A DNA stretch of 64,000 bases from contig NZ_CP070490.1 of assembly GCF_016925635.1 (NCBI RefSeq), forward strand, positions 4,098,001 through 4,162,000. The letters run 5' to 3'. Made by a program: the position numbers and the translations under genes. This DNA comes from Lysinibacillus fusiformis. Its GTDB lineage: Bacteria; Bacillota; Bacilli; Bacillales_A; Planococcaceae. Below, one piece after another: positions 41,088 through 50,476 of this stretch (position 1 is the stretch's first letter; each line of letters opens with the position of its first letter). Under the pieces are notes generated by a model. The model did no database searches and had not been told where the DNA came from. It saw nothing but the letters and a program-made list of their open reading frames with translations.

Positions 41088-43076
41088 ATGACATCGAAAC
41101 AAGGGATTCAACCAGAAGATCTTTATCACTTAAAATCAGTAGCAGATCCACAGCTATCACCCGATGGAACTGAGGTAGTTTATGTAGAGACTCGTATGGA
41201 CGAGAAGAAAAACGACTATATCTCGAATTTATTTTACATAAACTTGAAGGACAAAACGCCACAGCAATGGACATTTGGTGAGGATAGAACAAGTTCCCCT
41301 GTTTGGTCACCAGATGGCAGCCAAATTGCGTTTTTGTCAACGAGAACAGGTAAATCGCAAATTTATGTGCTATCGAAAGCAGGTGGTGAGGCAAAACAGC
41401 TGACACATTGTAAAAATGGGGCAACATCACCTGTCTGGTCCCCATGTGGCAAGAAAATTGCTTTTTCAGTTGTCCTAGGGAAAGATGAAACCATCCAAGA
41501 TAAAGCGGAGGATGAGAAGAAAAAGGACAAAGAACTCAAGCCACTAGAAATCGAGAAAATGAAGCACAAATCGGATGCTGGTGGATTTATTGATATGGAG
41601 CAGTTTGTTCATATTGCCCTTGTCAATGTGGAATCAGGAGAGCTAGAGCAAGTGACGGAGGGAAAAGAGTACTTCCATCTGGGTACATGGTCGCCAGATG
41701 GCAAATACCTTACGTACTTAGCCGATAAAGCGGAGGATTTGGATTTCTCATTTAATGTGGATATCTATTTATTGGATTTAGAAACTAAACAGAGCCGCAA
41801 GCTAACAGAAGGCTGTGGTGCATATTACCAAACGGCTTGGTCTCCGAATAGCCGATTCCTTTCTTTTGTAGGTGGAGAACGTGAATTTGAAAATGCCACA
41901 CAAGCGAAGCTATGGATATATGACATGGAGCAAAAACTGCTAAACTGTGTAACAAGTGAATTCGATGCGCCTGTTGGTGATTTTGTCATCGGTGATTTCC
42001 TGCAAGGTGTAGCGTCACCACGCGTGCAATGGATGAATGATAATCATAGCTTCTACTTCCAAGTCACAGATCACGGCAATGCGGCGATTTATTTCGGAAA
42101 TGTAGATGGCGAAATTTACCCAGCTATTCATGATGATCAATATGTCTATGGCTTTTCACTTGATCCGCAAAACGATCAGGCTATTGTAGCGATTAGCACA
42201 ACGACAAACCCAGGCGATTTGTTTTATGTAAACCTAAAAACAGGTGACAAAGAACAGTTGACGTCAATTAATGAAGAATTTTTAAAGACCAAAACATTAG
42301 CTGTTCCCGAAAGTATTGAATTGGAAGGCGCTGAAGGCTGGAAGGTCAATGGCTGGATCATGAAGCCAGTTGGCTATGAAGCAGGGAAGAAGTATCCTCT
42401 TATTCTTGAAATCCATGGTGGTCCACATGCGATGTATGGCAACACCTACTTTAATGAATTGCAAATCCTTGCTGCACAAGGCTTTGCAGTGCTTTATACT
42501 AATCCGCGTGGTAGTCATGGCTATGGCCAAAAATTTGTGGATGCAGTACGTGGCGATTATGGTGGCAATGATTATGCAGACTTAATGGCAGCGGTAGACT
42601 ACGCTTTGGAGCACTATGATTTTATTGACCAAGACCGTCTTGGTGTAACAGGTGGAAGCTATGGTGGTTTTATGACCAACTGGATTGTGGGCCATACAAA
42701 TCGCTTTAAAGCGGCTGTGACGCAGCGCTCCATTTCAAACTGGATTAGCTTTGCGGGTGTCAGTGATATCGGCTATTATTTTACAGACTGGCAAATTCAA
42801 GCGGGACTCGATGATATAGAGAAGCTATGGCATCATTCACCGCTGAAATATGTAGACAATGTGGAGACACCATTATTGATTTTACATGGTGAAAAAGACT
42901 ATCGTTGTCCAATTGAGCAGGCAGAACAATTATTTATTGCCTTAAAGTATCGGAAAAAAGAAACAAAATTCGTTCGTTTCCCTGAGGCGAATCATGAACT
43001 ATCAAGGAGCGGCAAGCCCACATTACGAATTAATCGACTTGAATATATTCGTGATTGGTTTGTGAAATATCTATAA
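41088..43076 (+). CDS. S9 family prolyl-oligopeptidase-like serine peptidase (YuxL-like)
   Basis: 662 residues. The N-terminal part is a beta-propeller with WDxx-type repeats (WSPDGSQIAFLSTRTGKSQI, WSPDGKYLTYLADKAE), and the C-terminal alpha/beta hydrolase has nucleophile GGSYGGFMTN (~residue 523), an Asp in LLILHGEKDYRCPIEQAEQL and His in PEANHELSR (~634). Cytosolic; degrades short or acylated peptides. The ATG at 41088 follows AAAGGAG; the longer frame is unsupported. Confidence 0.92.
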   Translation: MTSKQGIQPEDLYHLKSVADPQLSPDGTEVVYVETRMDEKKNDYISNLFYINLKDKTPQQWTFGEDRTSSPVWSPDGSQIAFLSTRTGKSQIYVLSKAGGEAKQLTHCKNGATSPVWSPCGKKIAFSVVLGKDETIQDKAEDEKKKDKELKPLEIEKMKHKSDAGGFIDMEQFVHIALVNVESGELEQVTEGKEYFHLGTWSPDGKYLTYLADKAEDLDFSFNVDIYLLDLETKQSRKLTEGCGAYYQTAWSPNSRFLSFVGGEREFENATQAKLWIYDMEQKLLNCVTSEFDAPVGDFVIGDFLQGVASPRVQWMNDNHSFYFQVTDHGNAAIYFGNVDGEIYPAIHDDQYVYGFSLDPQNDQAIVAISTTTNPGDLFYVNLKTGDKEQLTSINEEFLKTKTLAVPESIELEGAEGWKVNGWIMKPVGYEAGKKYPLILEIHGGPHAMYGNTYFNELQILAAQGFAVLYTNPRGSHGYGQKFVDAVRGDYGGNDYADLMAAVDYALEHYDFIDQDRLGVTGGSYGGFMTNWIVGHTNRFKAAVTQRSISNWISFAGVSDIGYYFTDWQIQAGLDDIEKLWHHSPLKYVDNVETPLLILHGEKDYRCPIEQAEQLFIALKYRKKETKFVRFPEANHELSRSGKPTLRINRLEYIRDWFVKYL

Positions 43077-43083
43077 TAGGGTG

Positions 43084-43117
43084 GCCTAAGAAGAGCATAG
43101 CTTCTTAGGCTATTTTT
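43084..43117. terminator. Terminator of the S9 peptidase gene
   Basis: GCCTAAGAAG (43084) pairs with CTTCTTAGGC (43101), then TATTTTT. It may also serve the convergent gene. Confidence 0.85.
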
Positions 43118-43141
43118 AATAGAAAAGCCCTGTATGATTGT

Positions 43142-43642
43142 TTATAACGTTTCAATCGTTTGAAAAATCTCTTTGTAAAGGATATCTAACCCTTTCTCAC
43201 CTTTCATATAGAAATACCAAACATCTTCTCGATTTGCATCATGATCATATAAATAAATTGTTGTATGAGAACCGTTATGTAATGATTCCCAATGAGCCGT
43301 TTCAAATGTAGTTCCTTCTCTTGTAAATGGAAAATGACGTTTTGGTGAATCAAAAAAAACAATGGGGATTTTAGCGTTTTCATAAGCTTTAACCAATTTA
43401 TCAGCTGATGCTTCTTCAAACATCACGGGTGTTATCATAACAGCATCAAAATTTGTGGAAATATGTAATGTATCCTCGCTAAATTCATCTAATGCAATGG
43501 TTTCGAAATGAATTTTTTCGTTATTTAATTCAGGGATAGTACCAACTACAGCCATTTTTAAAGGCGCTCCATCATATTTAGTTTCATCATTTGAACATGC
43601 AACTAATACTAACAAACTTAATATGAATAAAAATTTTTTCAC
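43142..43642 (-). CDS. Lipoprotein of unknown function
   Basis: 166 residues: signal MKKFLFILSLLVLVACSNDE with lipobox LVAC, then a soluble domain (LKMAVVGTIPELNNEKIHFE, FDAVMITPVMFEEASADKLV) and an acidic, Tyr-rich C-terminal part. AGGAGG precedes the ATG. It is a single gene read towards the peptidase terminator. The family is unknown to me; the beta-alpha pattern recalls small periplasmic-binding-like domains. Confidence 0.7.
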   Translation of the reverse strand: MKKFLFILSLLVLVACSNDETKYDGAPLKMAVVGTIPELNNEKIHFETIALDEFSEDTLHISTNFDAVMITPVMFEEASADKLVKAYENAKIPIVFFDSPKRHFPFTREGTTFETAHWESLHNGSHTTIYLYDHDANREDVWYFYMKGEKGLDILYKEIFQTIETL

Positions 43643-43683
43643 AATTATCCTCCTTTTTTCTCACGATATCGTTGTGTTCATCA

Positions 43684-43716
43684 CATAAAAAAAGAATCAC
43701 AACAAGGTGTGATTCT
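43684..43716 (-). terminator. Terminator of the methyltransferase gene
   Basis: AGAATCACA (43693) pairs with TGTGATTCT (43708); on the minus strand it is followed by TTTTTTT. Confidence 0.8.
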
Positions 43717-43723
43717 CGATGGG

Positions 43724-44920
43724 TTAGTCGATTTTCTGGATGAACACGACCTTCAGATAATTAAACTCAGGGTATTCACGTTGTACTCGGAAATCCTTCG
43801 GCAAACCGTATTCCTCCACGATTTTATAGCGTGTACGAGTTTCTTTAAATGCTTGGTCAATAAAGCCTTTGAACTTTTTCATACCGAAGCTAGCATTATT
43901 TGTGGAAGCCACAATGATGCCGTTTTTAGCGGTAATGGCAATCGTGTCCTTCAGTAATTTAGGGTAGTCCTTTGCCGTTGAAAAGGTCATTTGCTTCGTA
44001 CGTGCAAAGCTAGGTGGGTCTAAAACGACAAGGTCAAACTGTAAAGCATGACGCTGCGCATATTTAAAATAATGAAAGACATCCATGACTTTTATATCCT
44101 GTGCCTCATAATCAATATGATTGACACTAAATTGCTCAATTGTTTTGGCTAGACTGCGCTTGGCTACATCTACACTCGTTGTCTTGATGGCACCTCCTAG
44201 AGCAGCTGCCACAGAAAATGCTCCTGTATAGGAGAACGTATTCAGCATGTCAGTATTATTCGCATAACGCTCACGAATAGCTAATCGCACCTCACGTTGA
44301 TCAAGGAAAATCCCTGTCATGGCACCATCGTTTAAATGCACTGCATAGGTCATACCATTTTCCTTTACCATGATGGGAAATTCGCCTGGCGTGCCCATCA
44401 CAAAATCATCCTGCTCGATATACTGCCCTTTGCTATCAAAGCGTTTTTTCTCATAAATCGCTTGGTAGTTCACTGTCTCAGCAAGCGCCTCATAAACCAC
44501 TTCTCTAAATGAGTAAATACCCTCACTATACCAGCTCACCATGTAGTAGCCGTTAAAAAAGTCGATCGTTAGACCGCCGATGCCATCTCCTTCACCGTTA
44601 AATACACGAAAGGCTGTTGTGTTTTCATTGTTGAAGAATGCAGCACGATTGTCGATGGCTTTTTTGAATTTTTTCATAAAAAAAGGTTTATCGATGGTTT
44701 CATTCGCATCGGTCGTTAGCACCCAGCCAATCCCTTTATTTTGGATTCCGTAGTAACCTGTTCCAATAAAACGGTTATGGTGATCCATGAGCTTTAGGAG
44801 TGTTCCTTGCTCAGCAGGTAGACGTCGTGCATCGACCGCATCCTTTGAAATAAGAGGGTAGCCTTTTTTTAATTGATCAGAAAAGGGCTGTTGTATTTGT
44901 AGTGCCATTATTTGTGTCAT
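43724..44920 (-). CDS. Class I rRNA methyltransferase, RlmI/YwbD-like
   Basis: 398 residues from ATG 44920 (AAAGGA upstream). An N-terminal PUA domain (GYPLISKDAVDARRLPAEQG, HNRFIGTGYYGIQNKG) precedes an RNA-binding EEHEE domain and the SAM-binding Rossmann fold (DMLNTFSYTGAFSVAAALGG; catalytic DPPSFARTK). RlmI makes 5-methylcytidine in 23S rRNA; the Bacillus homologue's exact target is not settled. It lies beside the esterase gene with 63 bases between. Confidence 0.9.
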   Translation of the reverse strand: MTQIMALQIQQPFSDQLKKGYPLISKDAVDARRLPAEQGTLLKLMDHHNRFIGTGYYGIQNKGIGWVLTTDANETIDKPFFMKKFKKAIDNRAAFFNNENTTAFRVFNGEGDGIGGLTIDFFNGYYMVSWYSEGIYSFREVVYEALAETVNYQAIYEKKRFDSKGQYIEQDDFVMGTPGEFPIMVKENGMTYAVHLNDGAMTGIFLDQREVRLAIRERYANNTDMLNTFSYTGAFSVAAALGGAIKTTSVDVAKRSLAKTIEQFSVNHIDYEAQDIKVMDVFHYFKYAQRHALQFDLVVLDPPSFARTKQMTFSTAKDYPKLLKDTIAITAKNGIIVASTNNASFGMKKFKGFIDQAFKETRTRYKIVEEYGLPKDFRVQREYPEFNYLKVVFIQKID

Positions 44921-44982
44921 AGTGTCATCCTTTAAAAAACGTTTTGCTCTATTATCGCACTGTTTGAGCGGGATAGCCAAAC

Positions 44983-45900
44983 TTATTTCAGGAATTGCGC
45001 AATTTTTGTCACGGTTTCAATTGTTGCGTCTTCAAAATAATTCATTTTACTGAAATAGCTATGGATTAATCCTGGCATTGTAATATGCTCGACTGCCACA
45101 CCAGCAGCCTTTAACTTTTGTGCATAGCTTAGACCCTCATCAAAGAGAACATCTGCCTCTGCCGCGATAATCAATGTTTTTGGCATGTTACGGACATCCT
45201 CTAGCTGAAGAGGGGACACAAATGGATTCGTGAAGTTTGCTTCCTCCGTATAGTGCTGAGAGAACCATTGCATGGCTTGTGCATCTAAGCCGTAATTTTC
45301 ACCATATGCCAGATAGGATACTGTTGAAAAATCGACATTTGTCACAGGATAGATCAGTGCTTGCGCTTGTAGCGTTGGACCATCCAGTGCAGTAGCTAAG
45401 TGCGCAACGACTGTAGCCAAATTTCCACCTGCACTATCCCCAGCAACCGACAATCGACTTACATCTCCACCTATTGCTTCAATATGGTCATGCACCCATA
45501 CTAAGCTATCGTAGGCATCGTGTAAGGGTGTTGGGAAGGGGTATTCGGGTGCTAAACGATAATCCACTGACACCACAATCGCCTGTGCCTGATCTGCTAA
45601 TAGCTGGCAGCCTGCATCGACAGATTCTAAATTGCCATAGACCCAGCCACCACCATGGTAATAAACAATAACTGGTAATGCTTTACCGACAACGGGCGTA
45701 TAAAGCCGAACTGTAATTTGCGCGCCATCTCGCACCGTAATGTTGTGATCCTCAATGGATGCTAGCTTCGGTTTATGGGCGGATTGCCATTGCGTAACCG
45801 TTCGCATAGCTCTCGCTTCCTGTGGTGTCACTTTGTAATAAGGTGTACCAGTACGCTGAGCTTCTATATAGTGAACAGCTTCTTTTCTTAAAGTAGTCAT
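44983..45900 (-). CDS. Alpha/beta hydrolase, hormone-sensitive-lipase (Est/AB_hydrolase_3) type
   Basis: 305 residues, no signal peptide. Oxyanion-hole motif YYHGGGWVYG, nucleophile GDSAGGN (~residue 155), an Asp in AAEADVLFDEG and His in GLIHSYFSK (~280). A cytosolic carboxylesterase of the HSL family, acting on short-chain esters. The ATG at 45900 sits nine bases after AAAGGA; two closer ATG codons upstream are less well spaced. Confidence 0.9.
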   Translation of the reverse strand: MTTLRKEAVHYIEAQRTGTPYYKVTPQEARAMRTVTQWQSAHKPKLASIEDHNITVRDGAQITVRLYTPVVGKALPVIVYYHGGGWVYGNLESVDAGCQLLADQAQAIVVSVDYRLAPEYPFPTPLHDAYDSLVWVHDHIEAIGGDVSRLSVAGDSAGGNLATVVAHLATALDGPTLQAQALIYPVTNVDFSTVSYLAYGENYGLDAQAMQWFSQHYTEEANFTNPFVSPLQLEDVRNMPKTLIIAAEADVLFDEGLSYAQKLKAAGVAVEHITMPGLIHSYFSKMNYFEDATIETVTKIAQFLK

Positions 45901-46060
45901 CTTCATCATTCCTTTATCATGAGGTTTGTTATTTCTATTATAAACTATTCGTATAATTTTACTAGGATTTGATTTAGAAAAAGTTTATTTATTTATAAAT
46001 GAGGTGAAATCAGCGCATTATGTTTATAATAAAAAGGATGAACGTATTTGGAGGGACAGT

Positions 46061-46537
46061 ATGATTTCTTTAATTGTGGCACATGATGACAACCACGTCA
46101 TCGGTTATAACAATGGGATGCCGTGGCATTTACCAGGGGATTTGCAGTATTTTAAACAAAAAACAATGGGCAAGCCTATGATTATGGGACGTAAAACATT
46201 TGAATCCATCGGTCGACCACTTCCAGGGCGACGCAACATCGTCATTACGCGTGATGAAAACTATCAGGCAGAGGGCATTGAAATCGTGACAAGCTTGGAA
46301 GCGGCTTTAGCGCTAGCTGGAGATGTACCTGAGGTAATGATTATTGGTGGCGAGCAGATTTTCCGTTTAGTGATGGAGATGGCTGATCGCTTGTATATCA
46401 CAAAAATTAATCACGCCTTTCAGGGAGATACCTATTTCCCAAGCTATGAGCAGGATTTTGTCCAAGTCTCTTCACAGGAGCCTGAAACAGCACCAGAAGG
46501 CTATACATTCCAATATCAAATTTTTGAACGTAAATAA
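46061..46537 (+). CDS. dfrA: Dihydrofolate reductase
   Basis: 158 residues; reduces dihydrofolate to tetrahydrofolate with NADPH. Hallmarks: VIGYNNGMPWHLPGDLQYFK (active site with Trp and acidic residue), MGRKTFESIGRPLPGRRN, and VMIIGGEQIF. TTGGAGGGAC precedes ATG 46061, so the longer frame is discarded. It supports thymidylate synthase, which is coded ~40 kb to the left. It has its own terminator. Confidence 0.96.
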   Translation: MISLIVAHDDNHVIGYNNGMPWHLPGDLQYFKQKTMGKPMIMGRKTFESIGRPLPGRRNIVITRDENYQAEGIEIVTSLEAALALAGDVPEVMIIGGEQIFRLVMEMADRLYITKINHAFQGDTYFPSYEQDFVQVSSQEPETAPEGYTFQYQIFERK

Positions 46538-46542
46538 ACGAA

Positions 46543-46579
46543 AAAGCAATCGCTCCCTTCACAATGAGCGATTGCTTTT
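46543..46579. terminator. Bidirectional terminator between dfrA and PAQR gene
   Basis: AAAGCAATCGCT (46543) pairs with AGCGATTGCTTT (46566) in a 12-bp stem with T-runs on both strands. Confidence 0.9.
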
Positions 46580-46580
46580 A

Positions 46581-47225
46581 TTATAGATAAAAATAAACAC
46601 ATGCATACATAGAGGCACAGCCAGCTAGCACAAAGAGGTGCCAGATCGCATGGTTAAAGGGCAGTGAACGCCATGCATAAAAGATGGCCCCAATCGTATA
46701 GAACAGCCCACCAGCTAGCAGTAAAGCAAAGCCATGTAACCCTAAATAGAGATAAACAGGCTTAATGGCAAATATAATTAACCAGCCCATTCCGATATAA
46801 AAAATCAATGAAAGTACTTCAAAGCGATTAATAAAGAAACATTTAAACAACACACCAAGCACAGCCAGTGACCAAATAATACATAGCAACGTCAATCCTA
46901 GAGTACCACCAACGGCAATTAATAAAAATGGCGTATAGGTGCCGGCAATTAAAATATAAATGGACGAATGGTCCAAAATAGCGAAAAAGTGTTTATATTT
47001 TTCTGGCATACTGTGTAGCAAGGTAGACATTAAAAACAGAATGATGACAGACGCACCGAAAATGCTGAAGGTTGTAATATGTAGGGCATTTCCTGTTTGT
47101 ACGGCTGCTAATAGTAGAACAACCAGTGCTGGAATACTAGCGATGAAACCAATACCATGTGTAATGGCATTCCACAGCTCTTCCCTCCATGATTTATAGT
47201 CAAATGAATCAACCATTTGAAACAC
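46581..47225 (-). CDS. Hemolysin III / PAQR-family membrane protein (YplQ/TrhA-like)
   Basis: 214 residues with seven membrane helices. The N-terminal REELWNAITHGIGFIASIPA carries the conserved Glu and His, and further conserved Ser/Asp/His are in MSTLLHSMPEKYKHFFAILD (followed by HSSIY) and near the C-terminus (NHAIWHLFVLAG), the metal-binding set of the PAQR fold. These proteins affect membrane energetics; true haemolysis is not implied. GGAGTG precedes the ATG. In B. subtilis yplQ is near dfrA as well. Confidence 0.92.
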   Translation of the reverse strand: MFQMVDSFDYKSWREELWNAITHGIGFIASIPALVVLLLAAVQTGNALHITTFSIFGASVIILFLMSTLLHSMPEKYKHFFAILDHSSIYILIAGTYTPFLLIAVGGTLGLTLLCIIWSLAVLGVLFKCFFINRFEVLSLIFYIGMGWLIIFAIKPVYLYLGLHGFALLLAGGLFYTIGAIFYAWRSLPFNHAIWHLFVLAGCASMYACVYFYL

Positions 47226-47269
47226 TCCTTTCGTTCATACATTTACTATACCCCAATAATTTGTACATG

Positions 47270-47430
47270 AACATTTACATTTGTCATATATTTCATATCA
47301 AAAATGTCATAAGGCTGTCATAATCTTTGAGGGGCATTGATAGACAAGAGGTAGGCGAAAACGCTATAGTATCCAAGGTAGCGTTTACATGCAAGCGAGG
47401 ACAAGGTTTTGCCTAATGACAAATGTCATG
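47270..47430. promoter_or_regulatory. Repeated TGTCAT motifs between divergent PAQR and DegV genes
   Basis: TGTCAT occurs near 47282, 47308 and 47319, and GACAAATGTCATG near 47419 forms a small palindrome. The same word in one orientation and its complement suggest an operator for a dimeric regulator. The regulator is unknown. Confidence 0.35.
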
Positions 47431-47491
47431 TTTACATAATGATTCATTAGTCTATATAATAAATTTTAATGAAGTAAAAGGATGTGTCGAA

Positions 47492-48334
47492 GTGAGACGA
47501 ATTCATATAGTAACGGACTCAACTTGTGATTTAACAAAAGAAGAAGTAGCACAACATGGAATACATATCGTGCCTTTAACGATTCAAATTGATGGTCAAA
47601 CATATACAGATGGTGTGGACTTAGAGCCACAGTCTTTTTTAGGCTTAATGAAAAATGCGAAAAATTTACCAAAAAGTTCGCAGCCAGCACCAGGGAAATT
47701 TAAAGAATTATATGATGAGCTAGGTAAAGATGGTGATCAAATAATCTCCATCCATATGACAGGCGGCATGAGTGGAACAGTAGAATCTGCACGTCAAGCA
47801 GCACAAATGACAGATGCCGATGTGACAGTCATTGACTCTCGCTTTATCGCGATTGGTTTGGCTATCCAACTACGTGAGGCAATCCGCATGCGTGATGAAG
47901 GCGCAACAGTAGAGGACATCGTGGCACGTTTAGAAAAGGTACGAGACAATACGCATTTATATGTGATTGTGGACACGCTCGAAAACTTAATTAAAGGCGG
48001 TCGAATCGGTAAAGGAACAGGCTTTATCGGTTCTCTCCTAAACATCAAAGTCATTGCCAACCTTGAAGGGGGCGTATACAACCCTGTGTCAAAGGTACGT
48101 AGTCATAAGCAAGTAGTCAATTTCTTATTTAAACAATTCCAAGCAGACACAGCCGGAAAAACGGTTAAGGCAGTCGGCATTTCCCATGCAGATGGTCTAG
48201 TAACGATGGGCAACCCATTAAAATCGTTAATCGAAGACACAGGCTTTAACGATGTAGAAATTGCCTTTACATCCCCAATCATCTCGACACACACAGGTCC
48301 AGGAGCCATCGGTTTTATTTATTTTGCAGAATAA
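47492..48334 (+). CDS. degV: DegV family fatty-acid-binding protein
   Basis: 280 residues from GTG 47492 (AAAGGATG upstream). IVTDSTCDLTKEEVAQHGIH is the conserved start; TSQPAPG-type motif appears as SSQPAPGKFKELYDEL, and TGGMSGTVESARQAA, NLIKGGRIGKGTGF and HTGPGAIGFIYF complete the family. DegV/FakB proteins hold a fatty acid for phosphorylation by FakA. Cytosolic. It is divergent from the PAQR gene and ends in a terminator. Confidence 0.93.
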   Translation: MRRIHIVTDSTCDLTKEEVAQHGIHIVPLTIQIDGQTYTDGVDLEPQSFLGLMKNAKNLPKSSQPAPGKFKELYDELGKDGDQIISIHMTGGMSGTVESARQAAQMTDADVTVIDSRFIAIGLAIQLREAIRMRDEGATVEDIVARLEKVRDNTHLYVIVDTLENLIKGGRIGKGTGFIGSLLNIKVIANLEGGVYNPVSKVRSHKQVVNFLFKQFQADTAGKTVKAVGISHADGLVTMGNPLKSLIEDTGFNDVEIAFTSPIISTHTGPGAIGFIYFAE

Positions 48335-48342
48335 TAGGAAGG

Positions 48343-48377
48343 AGCTACTACATAAGTAAATGTAGTGGCTTTTTTTA
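48343..48377 (+). terminator. Terminator of degV
   Basis: AGCTACTACAT (48343) pairs with ATGTAGTGGCT (48360), then TTTTTTT. Confidence 0.85.
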
Positions 48378-48404
48378 TACGTCGATCTCGTAGCAACCAT
48401 AACT

Positions 48405-49330
48405 TTCACACCAGGGATGAGCGGACTTGTGTGAAAGATGAGCCATTTTAATTAACCCGTGATCCGTTTCCGACTAAATAAGAGCGTTTTGGATTAAATG
48501 GTGATCACTTGAACAGCAAGAAAGAGCGTCTCCGATCAAATGGAGATCACTTGGCTAGTGAGAAAGAGCGTCTTCGATTAAATAGTGATCACTTTGCTAC
48601 TAAGAAAGAGCGTCTCCGATCAAATGGAGATCACTTGGCTACCAAGAAAGAGCGTCTCCGGTCAAATGGAGATCACTTTGCTACTAAGAAAGAGCGTCTC
48701 CGATCAAATGGAGATCACTTTGCTACTGAGAAAGAGCGTCTCCGGTCAAATGGAGATCACTTTGCTACTAAGAAAGAGCGTTTCCGGTCAAATGGAGATC
48801 ACTTTACTACTAAGAAAGAGCGTCTTCGATTAAATGGAGATCACTTTGCTACTGAGAAAGAGCGTCTCCAATTAAATAGTGATCACTTTGCTATTAAGAA
48901 AGAGCGTCTCCGATCAAATGGAGATCACTTTGCTACCAAGAAAGAGCGTCTTCGATTAAATGGAGATCACTTTGCTAGTGAGAAAGAGCGTCTCCGATCA
49001 AATGGAGATCACTTTGCTACTAAGAAAGAGCGTCTTCGATCAAATGGAGATCACTTGGCTAGTGAGAAAGAGCGTCTTCGATTAAATGGAGATCACTTTG
49101 CTACTAAGAAAGAGCGCCTCCGATTAAATGGAGATCACTTGGCTACTAAGAAAGAGCGTCTCCGATCAAATGGTGATCGTTTCCCCACAAAGAAAGAGCG
49201 TCTTCGTTACAAAGATGATCGGTTTACCACGAAGTAAGAGCGTCTTCAAACAAAGTGTGATCGCTTTCTCGCCTGATATGAGCGGCTAACCACTAAGTAT
49301 GATCGTCTTCATTTAAATAGTGTCGTTTTG
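48405..49330. repeat. Tandem array B: 17 units of 42 bp (21-bp monomers), flanks degenerate
   Basis: The core (48518-49231) has 17 units of AAAGAGCGTCTCCGATCAAA plus TGGAGATCACTTTGCTACTA and close variants. The 42-bp unit is a dimer of a 21-bp monomer with the shared core GAGCGTCTy / GATCACTTt. Degenerate monomers continue on both sides, where they carry stop codons in the frame open through the core. That frame could encode a 14-residue repeat (KKERLRSNGDHFAT), but it starts on TTG without a ribosome site, so I treat the array as non-coding. Confidence 0.85.
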
Positions 49331-49542
49331 CCAACAAATACAATCAGTAATCCTCCTAATGATCATCACTTCCGCATAAAGGTACACTGAATAAACACAC
49401 ATTATCCATACATACACCCCATGATTGAGTGAGGAAATTTGGCAAGAACACAAAATTATGGAGAACTAAGGGTAAGTCACTTTTCATTGCGGCATAAACT
49501 ATTCTATAATAGAAGTAATAGAAAGGGATGGAAGGTGGTCAA

Positions 49543-50472
49543 ATGGACATTTGGCGATTTATGTTGTCGTGTTTGACCGTCTTAGTACTAAGTGGTTGTG
49601 CAATTTCAATCGATGAACCGAATCCGCAAGCAGAGCCTGAAGGTGAGCAAGCAGGAACGGAGCAAGATATGCCGCAGGATGAGCAACAAACAGAAGATGA
49701 GGAAAAAACATCTAAGAATATGTTGACGCAAATTTTTGAACATTTTTTTGAGCCATCAGCAGAGGATTTATCGCAAATTGATGAAGAACAAGCAAAGCAA
49801 CTACATTACTTGGCACTGGGAGATTCGTTGACAGATGGTGTCGGTGATGAGTATAGTCAAGACGGTTATGTTGGAAGATTAGCAGATTCATTGCTCGCAT
49901 GGCCTTCGATCTCGGATGTGGAGGTCGATAATCGGGGCAAACGTGGTAGACGCAGTGATCAGCTACTAAAATTAGTGAAAAAAGGGCATTATGATGAAGA
50001 GCTGCAAGAAGCACAGTTCATTTCCTTAACAATGGGTGGCAATGATGTCATGAAGGTCGTCAGGCAGGATTTATTTAACTTGAAGCGTGACGCTTTTGAT
50101 AAGGAATTGCTGGCTTATAAAGAACGTTACAGCAAAATTGTAGAAGGCATTCGCGCAAAAAATCCGACAGTGCCCTTATTACTCATTGGTTTTTATAATC
50201 CCTTTTCGATTGTGACCAATGAGGCGAATGAATTTGATACGATTATCACAGAATGGAATAATGTGATTGAGGAAGTAGCCAGCAAGGATTCCAATGCTTG
50301 TTACGTATCAGTAGAAGATTTGTTTGATTCAAATGAAGAGCTCGTTTATCATACAGACTTTTTCCACCCCAATGCAAAGGGGTATGAAAAAATGACAGAG
50401 CGTATACTAGCAGCAATGGAGCAGTGTGGTATGGAAAAAAAGATTAACAAGGCAATAGGCTTCGAGGAGTGA
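49543..50472 (+). CDS. ypmR: SGNH/GDSL-type lipoprotein, YpmR-like
   Basis: 309 residues from ATG 49543 (GGAAGGTGG upstream). Lipoprotein signal FMLSCLTVLVLSGCAISIDE with lipobox LSGC, an acidic Gln/Glu-rich linker, and a GDSL domain: block I YLALGDSLTDGVGDEY, block III SLTMGGNDVMK and block V DFFHPNAKGYEKM (catalytic Asp and His). An extracellular esterase or lipase-like enzyme anchored in the membrane. Only four bases separate it from ypmS, as in Bacillus. Confidence 0.92.
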   Translation: MDIWRFMLSCLTVLVLSGCAISIDEPNPQAEPEGEQAGTEQDMPQDEQQTEDEEKTSKNMLTQIFEHFFEPSAEDLSQIDEEQAKQLHYLALGDSLTDGVGDEYSQDGYVGRLADSLLAWPSISDVEVDNRGKRGRRSDQLLKLVKKGHYDEELQEAQFISLTMGGNDVMKVVRQDLFNLKRDAFDKELLAYKERYSKIVEGIRAKNPTVPLLLIGFYNPFSIVTNEANEFDTIITEWNNVIEEVASKDSNACYVSVEDLFDSNEELVYHTDFFHPNAKGYEKMTERILAAMEQCGMEKKINKAIGFEE

Positions 50473-50476
50473 CAAA

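Noticed and set aside
48509..49237. 242-codon repeat protein (KKERLRSNGDHFAT repeats)
   Set aside because: TTG start without ribosome site, array continues past the frame with stops on both sides, and two frames are open at once because the unit is a multiple of three.
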